Below are positions 35,928-46,751 of a stretch of DNA of 64,000 bases, one piece after another. Each line of letters starts with the position of its first letter. Within the stretch, counting starts at the first letter, position 1. The notes under the pieces are model-generated. The model ran no database searches, was not told the DNA's origin, and saw nothing but the letters and a program-made list of their open reading frames with translations. This stretch comes from Todiramphus chloris collaris. Lineage: Eukaryota; Chordata; Aves; Coraciiformes; Alcedinidae. Where the stretch lies: assembly GCA_025345505.1 (NCBI GenBank), contig JANVCC010000106.1, positions 11,787,902 through 11,851,901 on the forward strand. Direction: 5' to 3'. The translations under genes were made by a program, and so were the position numbers.

Positions 35928-35932
35928 CCATA

Positions 35933-38661
35933 TCTGAACATAAAACAAACCTAAGGCACCGTAATAGAGCAGGAAATGCATGCCACATGTAAAAACAGAT
36001 TAGGTGAAATTGTGATGAAAATACAATATTTAACTCTATACTGGTTGCAGTATTGAGCAAGCATGTCAAGTAGTAACAGGCTTATGAATACCCAGAGGCC
36101 AATAAGAACCTGCTTACACATACTGTGATCATTGCAATCATTTAATTTCTTGGGTGCCTCTCTCTGAGACTCTGCAGATATTTCATACAGTAATAATAAA
36201 TCTACTGAATCTAAATCTACTGAATTAATTAAGAATGAAAAGAATAGAATTATCCTTGTGTATTAATGAAATTAAATTTAGAAAAGAGTGTTTAAAAAGT
36301 GATAATAGATTTAAACAGTCCTGGAATCTGGTAGGAAGCACAGAGCATGTCACTATTCCACAGCAAGACCACTGACAATTTTGTCTTATGTTCAGATTAT
36401 TTCTGCATTTACTGTAATTTGGTTTCCTTCATGCTTCATTTGCTTTAAAGAACTATATATTTTTGGAAGTGAACACTAATTGTTGCATTGCAATTTCATG
36501 GAGCAGACATCCCTGGTCATAGTGGACTATACTTCACCCAGATGTGTCCTTGCTTATGTCTTGAATGTTGCACTTCTAACACACTTCACAGTACTAATAG
36601 ATTTCCTTTAGAAAGCCAGCCTAATACAACGGAGGTAGGTGGGTTTTTTTAATTGTCTGGCTAAAACACCTAGCTAGCTTGTTTCTGTACATTATGTATT
36701 CTTCCTCTCTGCTCAATGATGTATCTCTTCATTGAAGAAGAGCTGCTCTAACTGAACACCCTGCACAACCTCTCTGTCTTCTCCAGGAAGGACTGACATA
36801 ATTCACAGAGATCCAGCTAAGCTCATAACAGCGACAATGAAGCAGATAAATAAAGTTCCAATCTTAACTTCCAGTTCCAGTGGCTTTAAAATAATTTCAA
36901 ATCCTGAATAGGAACCTCTTTAAAGGACGGAATAAACATGGCATAATAGTTGTTATGTCAGAAATACACAGCTGAAAGCTCCCTATATTTTTCACTAGTT
37001 TTACAGGTACAAAATGTTCTCTTCCTGCTCACGACCCAAAATGTTCCTGTCTTCATGGAACTGAGCATCTTGGCCCCATGTCAACTTCTGCTCACTTTGG
37101 GATTACAAACCAAAGCTTTCTGAAAGCACAGCCTTGCCATTGCCTTGTCCAGAATGCCAGTCAGGGTTGCAATTTCGGGCACTGCATTGTTCCCCATCAC
37201 CCAAAAGAATGCAGTGTACCTGTGAATGCAGGTTTGTGGATAGGGTACTGCTCTAAGAGAGAAGAAATAAGTGGTTTATGTACTCATAACCACTTGTCCC
37301 TTTCTCAGAATAGAGCTTTGCCTCCTAATGGGTGAAAATTACTGTTTGTGCTTTGTCTCTTTGCATTGATGTATCTTGCCTACTTTTCACTGGAGCAGAA
37401 CAGCTTTGGCAGAATGGATGGGGAGAGGTTGACCTAAAGCAATAAAAATTAAGTTTGTCAGAGGCACATGCAGGCTGAGAAGACTATCAGTTGCTTGCCT
37501 CCTCTGCTGAGATTTGTAGGTGTCTCAGTGACTGTACAGTGAAGTAGACAAATTTGTTATTACTGTAAAGCATCAGTCACTGCCCTTTGCAGAAAGCATA
37601 CAGAAAATGGGACTTGTGCTCAAGAATCTAATTGCTTAAAGGCCCAATGTGATACCTGTTGAAGGCAATAAGTAGTTTAAAGCTAAATAAAATGAATAGT
37701 TCTTACACCCAGCAGTGTACACTAGCTGTATGATGTTTGGTAGCTGGTGGAGGAGGAAAAGTGTGTGGCTACTACATCAGGACTGTGTGTTAATGACCTG
37801 GATTGTAGGAATGAGATTGGGCAGGTATTAAATTGAGTCATGTACAAAAGATAATACAGCTTTTAGATCTGACTGACTTGATGGTAGTGCAGGCTTCAAT
37901 TTCTTCCAGCAGCTGTATCTGTATAATTTACATGTATGTGTACAACCTCTGCTTGAGCACTGAAGAGTACTGAGAGGTAGGTGGTGTTGTGGATGAGCAG
38001 CTGCTGGTACCCTCCTTTGCAACCTGCATCCAGAATGGAAATTAAGTTTGCTGCATGCAGTTACCTGCTCAACAAAGAGAGGGCACTGTTTACCACGTTA
38101 ATAATTTATTATTTTCATGGCAACATAGCGACCAGTAATGTTTTCAGAATATTTCTCCAGTGTAGAATTTGTGTTTTGTATACCACCTGAATCAAACTAA
38201 GGGAAAGAAACTTGTCTATTAAAGAAATATATTTAGAGTCTTATTAGACTGTAATATATCACGTTGAAATCAGTGAAAGACTTCCTTCAGTCTGTTCCTA
38301 GATTACTGAGTGCTAACAATGGCATTTATACTGTAAATGTAAACAAAAAAAAGTAAATTATGCATTTTAAATCACACAAGTCAATTGTAAAAACCCCCTA
38401 CTGAACTGAAGAAAAACACCACTGAATTGAAAATCATGCTTTAGAAAGCAGGTATTGCTATTAGGGCATTTGCTCAAGAAGTTTCTACCAGTTTTTAAGG
38501 GCAGAGTTTTTCTCCTTAGAAGGAAACAAATTTCTCTAGTGAAGTGTATGGAAGGAAAATCTAGTTACATTGACATTGAAGACAAATGGATGGAGTAGGG
38601 TTGTGAATTTTAATTATCACAAGATGAAGTGATGTAATTATAAATAATGTAATGTAATAGC
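35933..38661. other. unique DNA, no gene supported
   Basis: About 2.7 kb with frames no longer than 85 codons and no recognisable repeat family. Confidence 0.55.
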
Positions 38662-39055
38662 ACTTCCAAAGAAGAGCAACAAAGCTGGTGAAGTTTCTAG
38701 AGAATAAGTCTTATGAGGAGCACCTGAAGGAACTGGCATTGTTTATCCTGGAGAAAAGGAGGCTCAGGAGAGACATTATTGCTCTTGACAGCTACCTGAA
38801 AGGAGGTTGCAGTGGGATGGGGATTGGTCTGTTCTCTCATGTAACAAATGATGGGACAAGAAGAAATGGCCTCAAGTTGAACCAGGTGAGCTTTAGATTA
38901 GATATTAGGAAAAATTTCTTCATGGAAGGGGTTGTAAGGAACTGGACCAGGCTACCCAGGGAAGTGCTGGAGTCACCATCCCTGGACGTATTTAAGAGAC
39001 ATGCAGGTGTGGTGCTGAGGGACATGCTATTGTGGTGACCTGTCAGTGCTGTGTT
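38662..39055 (+). mobile_element. CR1 LINE (outer copy), part 1
   Basis: The 5' part of an older CR1 that starts in the ORF2 C-terminal region (frame 38688-39038, with [18 protein letters not shown] and [13 protein letters not shown]). It breaks off at about 39055, inside the 3' UTR. Its missing 3' end reappears at 40116-40171 after a second CR1, so it was split by that insertion. Confidence 0.88.
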
Positions 39056-40115
39056 CTACAAAAGGATCTAGATAGGTTGGATTGCTGGGCCAAGGCCAAT
39101 TTCAGGAGTTTCAATAAGGCCAAATGCCGGGTCCTGCACTTGGGCCACAAGAACCCTCAGCAGCGCTACAGACTTGGGGAGGAGTGGCTGGAGAGCTGCC
39201 AGGCAGAGAAGGACCTGGGGGTGTTGATTGACAGCTGCCTGACCATGAGCCAGCAGTGTGTCCAGGTGGCCAAGAAGGCCAAGGGCATCCTGGCCTGGAT
39301 CAGGAATGGTGTGGTCAGCAGGAGCAGGGAGGTGATCACTGGATTCAACTTTGGTGAGGGCACCCCTCAAATACTGTGTCCAGTTTGGGCCCCTCTCTAC
39401 AAGAAGGACATTGAGGTGCTGGAGAGGATACAGAGGCAGGCTACAAAGCTAGTCAAGGGTTTGGAGCATGTCTCTTATGAGGAAAGGCTGAGGGATCTGG
39501 GGCTGTTTTAGCCTTGAGAAGAGGAGGCTGAGGGGAGACCTTATTGCCCTCTANNNNNNNNNNNNNNNNNNNNNNNNNNNNNNNNNNNNNNNNNNNNNNN
39601 NNNNNNNNNNNNNNNNNNNNNNNNNNNNNNNNNNNNNNNNNNNNNNNNNNNNNNNNNNNNNNNNNNNNNNNNNNNNNNNNNNNNNNNNNNNNNNNNNNNN
39701 NNNNNNNNNNNNNNNNNNNNNNNNNNNNNNNNNNNNNNNNNNNNNNNNNNNNNNNNNNNNNNNNNNNNNNNNNNNNNNNNNNNNNNNNNNNNNNNNNNNN
39801 NNNNNNNNNNNNNNNNNNNNNNNNNNNNNNNNNNNNNNNNNNNNNNNNNNNNNNNNNNNNNNNNNNNNNNNNNNNNNNNNNNNNNNNNNNNNNNNNNNNN
39901 NNNNNNNNNNNNNNNNNNNNNNNNNNNNNNNNNNNNNNNNNNNNNNNNNNNNNGCCCAGGGAGGTGGTGGAGTCACCATCCCTGGAAGTGTTTAAGAGGC
40001 AGTTAGATGTTGCGCTTAGGGACATGGTTTAGTGGTTTTTGATATGGCTAGGAATAAGGTTGGACTTAATGATACTGAAGGTCTCTTGCAGCTGAAACTA
40101 TTCTATGATTCTATG
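39056..40115 (+). mobile_element. CR1 LINE (inner copy) nested in the outer CR1
   Basis: A 5'-truncated CR1 starting in ORF2 ([22 protein letters not shown] region) and ending in ATTCTATGATTCTATG at about 40098-40115. It is very close to the copy at 51352-52517, so both belong to one young subfamily. A short deletion before AACTTTGGTGAGG (near 39345) removes about 14 bp that the other copy has. Frame 39032-39511 reads through most of the coding part and breaks near 39511. The assembly gap lies inside this copy. Confidence 0.9.
39554..39953. other. assembly gap, 400 N
   Basis: Exactly 400 undetermined bases. Both edges are CR1. Matching them to the sister copy (complement of 51520-51700) predicts only 164 bp between CCCTCTA and GCCCAGG. 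The round number suggests a placeholder. Any frame crossing it is meaningless. Confidence 0.98.
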
Positions 40116-40171
40116 TTGAAATCTGTGATCTTGAAAGTCTATTCCAATCAAAATGATTCTATGATTCTATG
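40116..40171 (+). mobile_element. CR1 LINE (outer copy), part 2 (3' end)
   Basis: Sequence resembling GATCTTGAAAGTCTATTCCA followed by ATTCTATGATTCTATG. It forms the 3' terminus of the CR1 that begins at 38662. Its position directly after the inner copy's own tail gives two CR1 tails in a row. Confidence 0.82.
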
Positions 40172-40346
40172 TTTTAGTCTACATGATTTGGGTTGTGATA
40201 ATCTGTTTATATATATTCAGAATATGTAAATTTCCATTGCAAATCTTAGAGAATTTGCTAATGACATTTTTCTTTTTCTTTATGTACTCACTTTTTTATG
40301 CTAAAGTGAAGTGGCATTAATTGAACTACATTTCTGGCATTATCAA

Positions 40347-41047
40347 TTATTAGGGCTGGGGTGGCCAGTAAAGGAGAGACAAATGCTGTCTGTTAACCCC
40401 TCTCCTTCCTAAAGGAGAAGAGAAAGGGAATAAGGGAGAGGCTTATCAATTGGAAAAGAAAGCTAGAACAGTTTTAAGGAAAATAATAACAATAAAATGG
40501 AATATATGCAAATATATACAAAATCAATATCAACCCCAAACCTCCTGATAGCAATTTTGTCACCATCATGCTGTGGAGCTGCCACTGGGGAAGTCCCAGA
40601 CTCGACTCAGCAGGTGACAGGAACTGGATTCAGGAGCTGGATTCTGAAACTGGATTCAGGAAGGCACTGTTTGGGAACAAAGGCAGAATGGACAGAGTCC
40701 TCCTCAGATGCTGATCATTAAGGAAGAGTCTTGACTCTTGAGATACCTCAGTGTTAAACTGAATATAATGTATGTGGAATGGAATCCATTGTTGGCCAGT
40801 TTGGGGACACCTGTCCTGAATGCTCCTCCCTGTAGGTGTGGCCTCTTACTGCATCCCCAACATGGTACACAAGATCTAGTAGTGATCTTGGTCTCCATAG
40901 GAGCAAGTACAAGCAAGAACTTTTCTGCACACCAATCCCTGGTAGTGACTATAAACATAAAAGTGTTCTCACTGCTAGTGCAGTTACTTAGAATAGACTG
41001 AGCTGAAAAGTAAAATCACTGAATAGAATTAGTTCTGTTTCAGGACA
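40347..41047 (-). mobile_element. diverged LTR of the provirus family
   Basis: About 700 bp. It follows the 35118-35927 LTR from the GGGTGGCC and CTGTTAACCCCTCTCC blocks through GGAATATATGCAAAT to AGTTCTGTTTCAGGACA, with many substitutions and deletions. It is clearly older or from a sister subfamily. The left edge is uncertain and no duplication was found. No internal genes are attached. Confidence 0.85.
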
Positions 41048-41606
41048 GGCAGAATATGTAAGTGCAAAATAGCTAGATGGAAAAAGAATTTTGGTGAACA
41101 GCTGTCTGTTCAGACATGTCTTTTCATTGTTATGAAAAGACAGAAAACGTTGGGTTGTCTAGGATTTGGAAAATACAAGTTAATGTGGATCACTAGCACA
41201 TTGCCTTTTGAGTGTGGGTAGTATTCCTTTTACATCTCCATTAACATGTTTAGTTAAAATCTACTGGGCTATTTACATAGTGGCTAATACCTTTTAAATC
41301 CTGATTTAGAGAACCCAGTATGTGGCATTAGAGGAGACTAGTCTTTTGTCGCAGAAATAAGCTTATCTGAAAATAAATGTCTTCATGCTGTTTTGGCTGC
41401 AATTGCCCTGACAGTGTCCCCTGCAGGTCTGAGGTTTTCTTTTTGAAAAAAAACCCAAAAAACTTTACATCACTGTCAACTGATCTTTCATCTAGCCCAA
41501 ATTTGTTTATAATTTGTCACAAACTTGCATGACAGTCGCCCTAAGTAAACTAGAAGCCTAGGATACTGGAATTTTTAAGTGGAATTAAAGTGTATTGGCA
41601 ATAAAA

Positions 41607-41668
41607 GAATTATAGAATAATTTAACTTCAAAAAGAACTTGTGCATCATGTCCAACCATGAGGACGAC
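41607..41668 (-). mobile_element. possible ancient CR1 3' end
   Basis: ATTATAGAATAATTTAACTT followed by AAAAAGAACTT and ATCATGTCCAACCAT. This resembles, with many changes, the complement of a CR1 3' terminus (tail, then a block ending TCCAACC). It is short and degraded, so chance similarity is possible. Confidence 0.4.
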
Positions 41669-42505
41669 CTCTTTTTAATATGCAGTCCAGGATGGCTCTG
41701 AGTTTGTCCTGTCAACAATTCATCCTGTAGCGTCCACACATTTTCTGAGCTGACACATGTCTTGTGGAATAAATATTGATAATTATGTATTTCTTGTTCT
41801 GAAAACAATTTCAAAATACAAAGTTTAGCTGATTATATTAGAGAAATGACCCAGCTGAAAATAGTAAATCATGAATAATGCCAAATTCTCTGCATCTTTG
41901 AATTACTTTAAAACTTCTCAGACTATGAAAAAGCTTGGGGGAGAAGTACTTTTTTGTGTCTATGATCTCTTCATTCTCTGACTAGCAGGATTGAAAGACC
42001 ACACTTGGGGCTAGGCATTGTTGTTATTTCCATATATTTACTTCCCTCATTTTGTGTAGATATGAAAATGAAGATGTTACAACTACCTTTCTCAGAAATG
42101 AGTGCCACAGAGGTACCAGAAGGAAGTAAACAGAACAGCAGTTGTTCTTTTAAATTCAGATTTGAATCTTTAAGTAAGTAATCATCAAGGTGTTCAAATG
42201 AGAAATGGCTCTGCTGGGTGAAAAAAGCAAACCAAGACGCTGTTTTCAACAAAATTATTAGCAACATACTGCAGCTAGTATGATGGATTCAGTTCTGAAT
42301 GTACAGATTCTGGATATTCAGAAGGTCTGTATAGATTCAAGAAATTCAGCATAGCTTCAAGAAATTTATCATTTCTTTTTCTGTCTTTAGTTTGGTCATT
42401 GTCCAGTACAGAATATGCTCCTTTCCTCTGCTTCACTGAACAGGAATATGTTCTTCCTTTAGGAAGAAGTTGGCTTTTATGTCTATGTTATGTAGTGAGA
42501 AAAGA

Positions 42506-42547
42506 TTATGTTATGTTATGTTATGTTATGTTATGTTATGTTATGTT
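42506..42547. repeat. (TTATG)8 pentanucleotide microsatellite
   Basis: Eight uninterrupted TTATG units. A single related TTATG also occurs just before, near 42486-42492. Confidence 0.95.
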
Positions 42548-44930
42548 GAGAGGAAAGATGGATCTGTATAGGTGGCAACTGCATAATATTTGGTAGTTAC
42601 TCTATTTGGAATTGTTTTCCAGCTTTTTTTTTTTTGTTTTTTTTTTTTTCATCTTCCAGTATTTTTTATGCTGTTAAAGGTCAGTGAATCTTAGAATGGC
42701 AACTTTGGTGTACTTCCCTATGTCACGGGAGAAATATTTTCCACTTTGGAATCTAATGAAACCCTGAAAGTTTGAATGTTTGAGAAGCTTGGTCTTTCCT
42801 AGTAAGGAAACAATTTGGGGTGGGCTCTTTGTAACTTAAAAATTGTACATACTGTTGGTTCATTTTGAGACAAAAAAAAGTAATTTCATGTTTTCTCTAG
42901 AATTTATTTTCTAAGTATACTTAGAAAAACTTTCTTTTATTCTAAATGTAACTGGAGAACACTAACCATACCTTACTTTCTGTTATTAATTGGTATTATG
43001 TTTTCTTCATCAGCATCTTAAACATGATTTCCATGTACCCTTTAGAGAGCACTTTAAGTCCATGATTAATATCAGTGTTGAATCAAGCTGTGTCATGCAG
43101 AGCGGAGTTATGCCATCCATGTCTCTGTGAACTGAGGTTTAGTTCAACTCAGAGCTCTGTTGTGACATTTGTCACAATGTGTCAATGGAGATATGATCTC
43201 TATATGGCAATCTGGATATGCTTTCATTTCAGCGTGCATTCTTAGCAATTCATTTAAATCCCTAAGAGTATCTCTGTCTGGCTTTGTGCATGTGGTTGTA
43301 CTTCCTAATTAGTGACTTTGTCATGAGAGCACATTAAGACTTCGCTTGTTTATGACTGCAAAAATAATCACTGACCCAATTTTTTTTTCTTTTCCTTCTG
43401 TTATGGAAGAAATTATTTACGGTTTTTTCTTGTCCCAGAACTAGCATTCTAGATCCAAATGCTGAATAGTTTTGGAAAGTGCTGTCTTCTATGTGTTGCT
43501 GAAACTTGGTGAAATTCTGGATAAGAAGTTGCACTTTTTATGGTGATCCCATTTCTACTTTCATCATAGCATGGCAAAGAAATGACAGCAATTCCTTCTC
43601 CACCTGTCCCATGCAAAAAAATGTTTCTGTACCATGTTAAAAATGTATATTCATATGTACTTCCTCCCTCTCTATACACCTCACAGCTAGGGTACCTTTA
43701 CAGTCTTTGTACTTTTACTCACCTGAATCACAGATTACCTGCTGGTGATTATGAACTTATCAGTACTTTTGAATTTCAATAATAAATTTGAGTCTGAATT
43801 TCCAAATTTAGTAAAGATTTACAGTAGCTTAATTTGATTATTTAAGTCTTCAAATGTTTGTACCAAGTAATAAGAAAAGATGCACTGGTGTGGTAGGACC
43901 AAAAGCATGTTCCAAGACTGAATGGTTGTTGAAAATCATGTGATGTCATATGTCACAAATGAAAAGCTTAGCCTCTGAGAAATGAATTGGAGTTTTTGAC
44001 AATTCTTACTTACTATGTTCATGTAATCACATTGGAGTTATTTTTCCTGACTTTAAAAGATCTCAAGGGTATTATGAGTGCCTGGCATTACTAATTTATC
44101 ACCCTCTGGTTGTGGACAAAGAAAATAAAACAAAGTTAGCTTTTTACTTCCATTGTATATCCACTGAACATTAGCAAGTAGCATATGTATTTTGTTGTGA
44201 AGGAATAATATATGATATTGCATAACCTATGAAAATACGGAGACAGTGACTATACCTAAAAGTAGCTGTTAGTGCTATTATAGGTGCCTGGGGGTATCTA
44301 CAATGGGCCATCTACATTATCTTCCATTAGGCCATTGTAGAACACACATGGATCGCTTGCAGACCCTGTGCTGTATCTCCAGTGTCCTGAGACACCTATT
44401 TGCAGATGTTTGAATTGCTCCTAATGTGTCTGACTACTGAAAACTTCAGTTAGATGAGTGACAGTTGGAGATACTTATTAAATTTTATTTTACTGTTTTT
44501 TTGTGGATGTTCATCTAAAGACTAGAGAAAACACTGAGTGAGATGGGTAAGTTAAACAGTCCAAGCAATAACCCTATTTGTTTCTTAAAAGAGACACAAA
44601 TGCACTATTTCTTTGTTCTTTAAGGTGCTCTGGGTTTTTCCAGAACATTTAAATGAATGTCTAAGTATCTTCAGAACATGGTTTAAATTCTAAACTTGGA
44701 GCAAGTCCAGGCTTTTTGTCTTTACTGCTGATAAAATTAGTGGTTACAGTTCAAAGAAGATATAAACCATTAGTTTTTCTGTGCCTCTTCTGATGTCTGT
44801 TGTACAAGTGGAAGCTGGCTATTTTGTGGCAATATTTAAGAAGAAAAGTGTGGTAAGAAGGGCTAGTCCTGCAGTTATGTGCCATAGAACTTAATTTAAT
44901 GGGAAAGACTAATGGTCACAGACACACGTG

Positions 44931-44958
44931 AGTTATTTTAAGTGTACTTAAAATAACT
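44931..44958. repeat. 28-bp inverted repeat (13-bp perfect arms)
   Basis: AGTTATTTTAAGT, a GT spacer, then ACTTAAAATAACT. Arms are perfectly complementary with a 2-base spacer. No flanking duplication or related copy was seen in the window. Confidence 0.9.
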
Positions 44959-46372
44959 GATACTTCTGTTTTCACTTTCAACCACTGCATGGCTGTGTCC
45001 TCTGCAAACTCTTATGTTCTGCATCAAAAGCTTTTGTGAAGAGTTTTATACCATGGTGATCAAGGTACCTAGCCTAAAAATAACTTACAAGTTTATAAAA
45101 AAATTCCATGAAAGTAGGTTAGATCTTACCTGTTTTAATTAAAGTTTCTGGATCAGTTTTTGATATAACAAGACCCATGGTTGTGTTCATCTCAAGCAGC
45201 ATAATCTGGCACTAACCTCTCTTCATTAAATTTTTCATAGCTATTTATGCTGTACATATTCAGTAGGTAGGGGAGAACGCAGAGCTTGTGTAGTTCTGCC
45301 TAGTTCATTGGGGCATATAGACCAATTTGAGGCCATAAATGAAAGCAAATTGTGCCAACTGTGAAAGTAATTTCTACTGGGGAAATTTGTCTTGATTGTA
45401 AAGAGGAGCAACAGACTATAAGAAGATTTTTTAGAACAAGGGGCAAAGACCAGCATCTGAATGTTAAATACAAGTGGTTTATTATAGCCTTTCAAGTTAG
45501 AAAATGACAAAAATGTCAGGCACTACATTAGCTTTTTTTTTTTTTTTTTTCTAATTTAGGAAAAAAATATATCCTTACACTCATCTGTTTTCTATTCAGA
45601 ATCCCTAGTGCACAGAGCTGCTGGTTGGTTCACTACATTGTTCAGTCTCAGGGAATGAAATACAGAGGAAACACCTTTCTAAGTCCTACTTGACCATCAG
45701 CTGTTGGGTACTTACTAGTGTGATTTGGAATGAGTCTGACCAGATATCTTGTTAAAATCTGGAGGGGAATAAAAGCCAGGTAAAATGTTTAGCTCCAGGC
45801 AAGGACATTTTATTGTAAGATTTTTATAATACAGTCCAATAAACTTTTATTTTGATTTGTGATTCTTATTGTAAACAAGATTGTAGGGTATTAAACAAAG
45901 AAAGAAGAGGTAACACGGCCAAGTACTGCTTTTCTAATAACCACAAAATAAAGAGAAAATGTAGAGGTAAAAAAAAATATATACTTCTAGAGCCATATTA
46001 AAACCAAACAAACTGGTTTGGTTTTTTTTTTTTTTTTAATCATGTGTTATGTAAAAATAAGTGACATATATTCTAGTTTGGCTTTATTTAGAAATGTGAG
46101 CATGGTCATTATTTCATGCATCCTTTCATAGTGAGGGTAGACTATGTTAGAGCTTTCTGTTGTCATCATTACATTTGTGGTAATGTCACAAGTGTAAAAT
46201 GGACATGAGGATGAAGAATTGCACTGAAAAGTAGCATGTAGATAGCAAGATAGGGGATATTTTTCTCTTTGCAAGATTTTTATTCTCTTAAGTGAAAAGA
46301 CACTAAAAGCAAAGGCTTTTGGAGATGCACGCACTCACTACATGTGTTAGAGGAAGGCTTAGTGCCATGGCA

Positions 46373-46378
46373 GTAAAG
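46373..46378. repeat. target-site duplication of solo LTR, left
   Basis: GTAAAG here and at 46746-46751 flank the LTR exactly. Six bases is the length produced by alpha- and betaretrovirus-like integrases. Confidence 0.88.
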
Positions 46379-46745
46379 TGCAGAGAAAGAACTTGGAAGC
46401 CACACATGACCAGTGTGATCAAAATGGACGACCCTTTATTGCTCATCACACCCGGTTTATATAGCTCAAGCAATTAGTCATGCACGCAAAGCAACTCGTA
46501 ATTAGTTATAATATAACGTCCATAAGGTGTCTACACATCCTTTCTTGATTGGTCCTAGGTAAGCGGTCAAGCAGCAAGCATTCTATAGAGATATCTTGTC
46601 CTACTCGGAACTGTGCTGTGCATCTCGCCTTTCTCGTGACATGCGCCATCTACTGTCCTTCCGTCGAACTCCAGCTTGTTATCCCTTAAGCAATGGGTTG
46701 TAGTTTGGTTTGCCCACACGTCCCTTTCCGAGTAGATATCCCACA
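46379..46745 (-). mobile_element. solo LTR, ERVK/alpharetrovirus-like, 6-bp duplication
   Basis: A 367-bp LTR running TGCAGAGAAAG to ATCCCACA on the plus strand (minus strand TGTGGGAT to CTCTGCA). On the minus strand CTATATAAACC (46455-46464) precedes AATAAA (46435-46440) closely, a compact TATA-R layout. Compactness, six-base duplication and motif spacing fit the class II (alpha/betaretrovirus-like) group known in birds. No internal genes remain. Confidence 0.88.
46435..46464 (-). promoter_or_regulatory. LTR TATA box and poly-A signal
   Basis: Minus strand TATATAAA within 46455-46464 and AATAAA at 46435-46440, only about 15 bp apart edge to edge. This implies a very short R region. Confidence 0.75.
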
Positions 46746-46751
46746 GTAAAG

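Larger units (their letters stand above)
41048..46372. other. unique DNA, no gene supported
   Basis: Over 5 kb without recognisable genes. It contains a possible ancient CR1 3' end at 41607-41668, a (TTATG)8 repeat, a 28-bp near-perfect palindrome at 44931-44958 and a T18 run at 45533-45550. Open frames are under 100 codons. Confidence 0.55.

Noticed and set aside
39453..40032. Frames of 140-190 codons spanning the N gap
   Set aside because: They exist only because N codons contain no stops.
46008..46036. Hairpin AAAACCAAAC / GTTTGGTTTT
   Set aside because: Ten-base arms in A/C and G/T low-complexity DNA; expected by composition.
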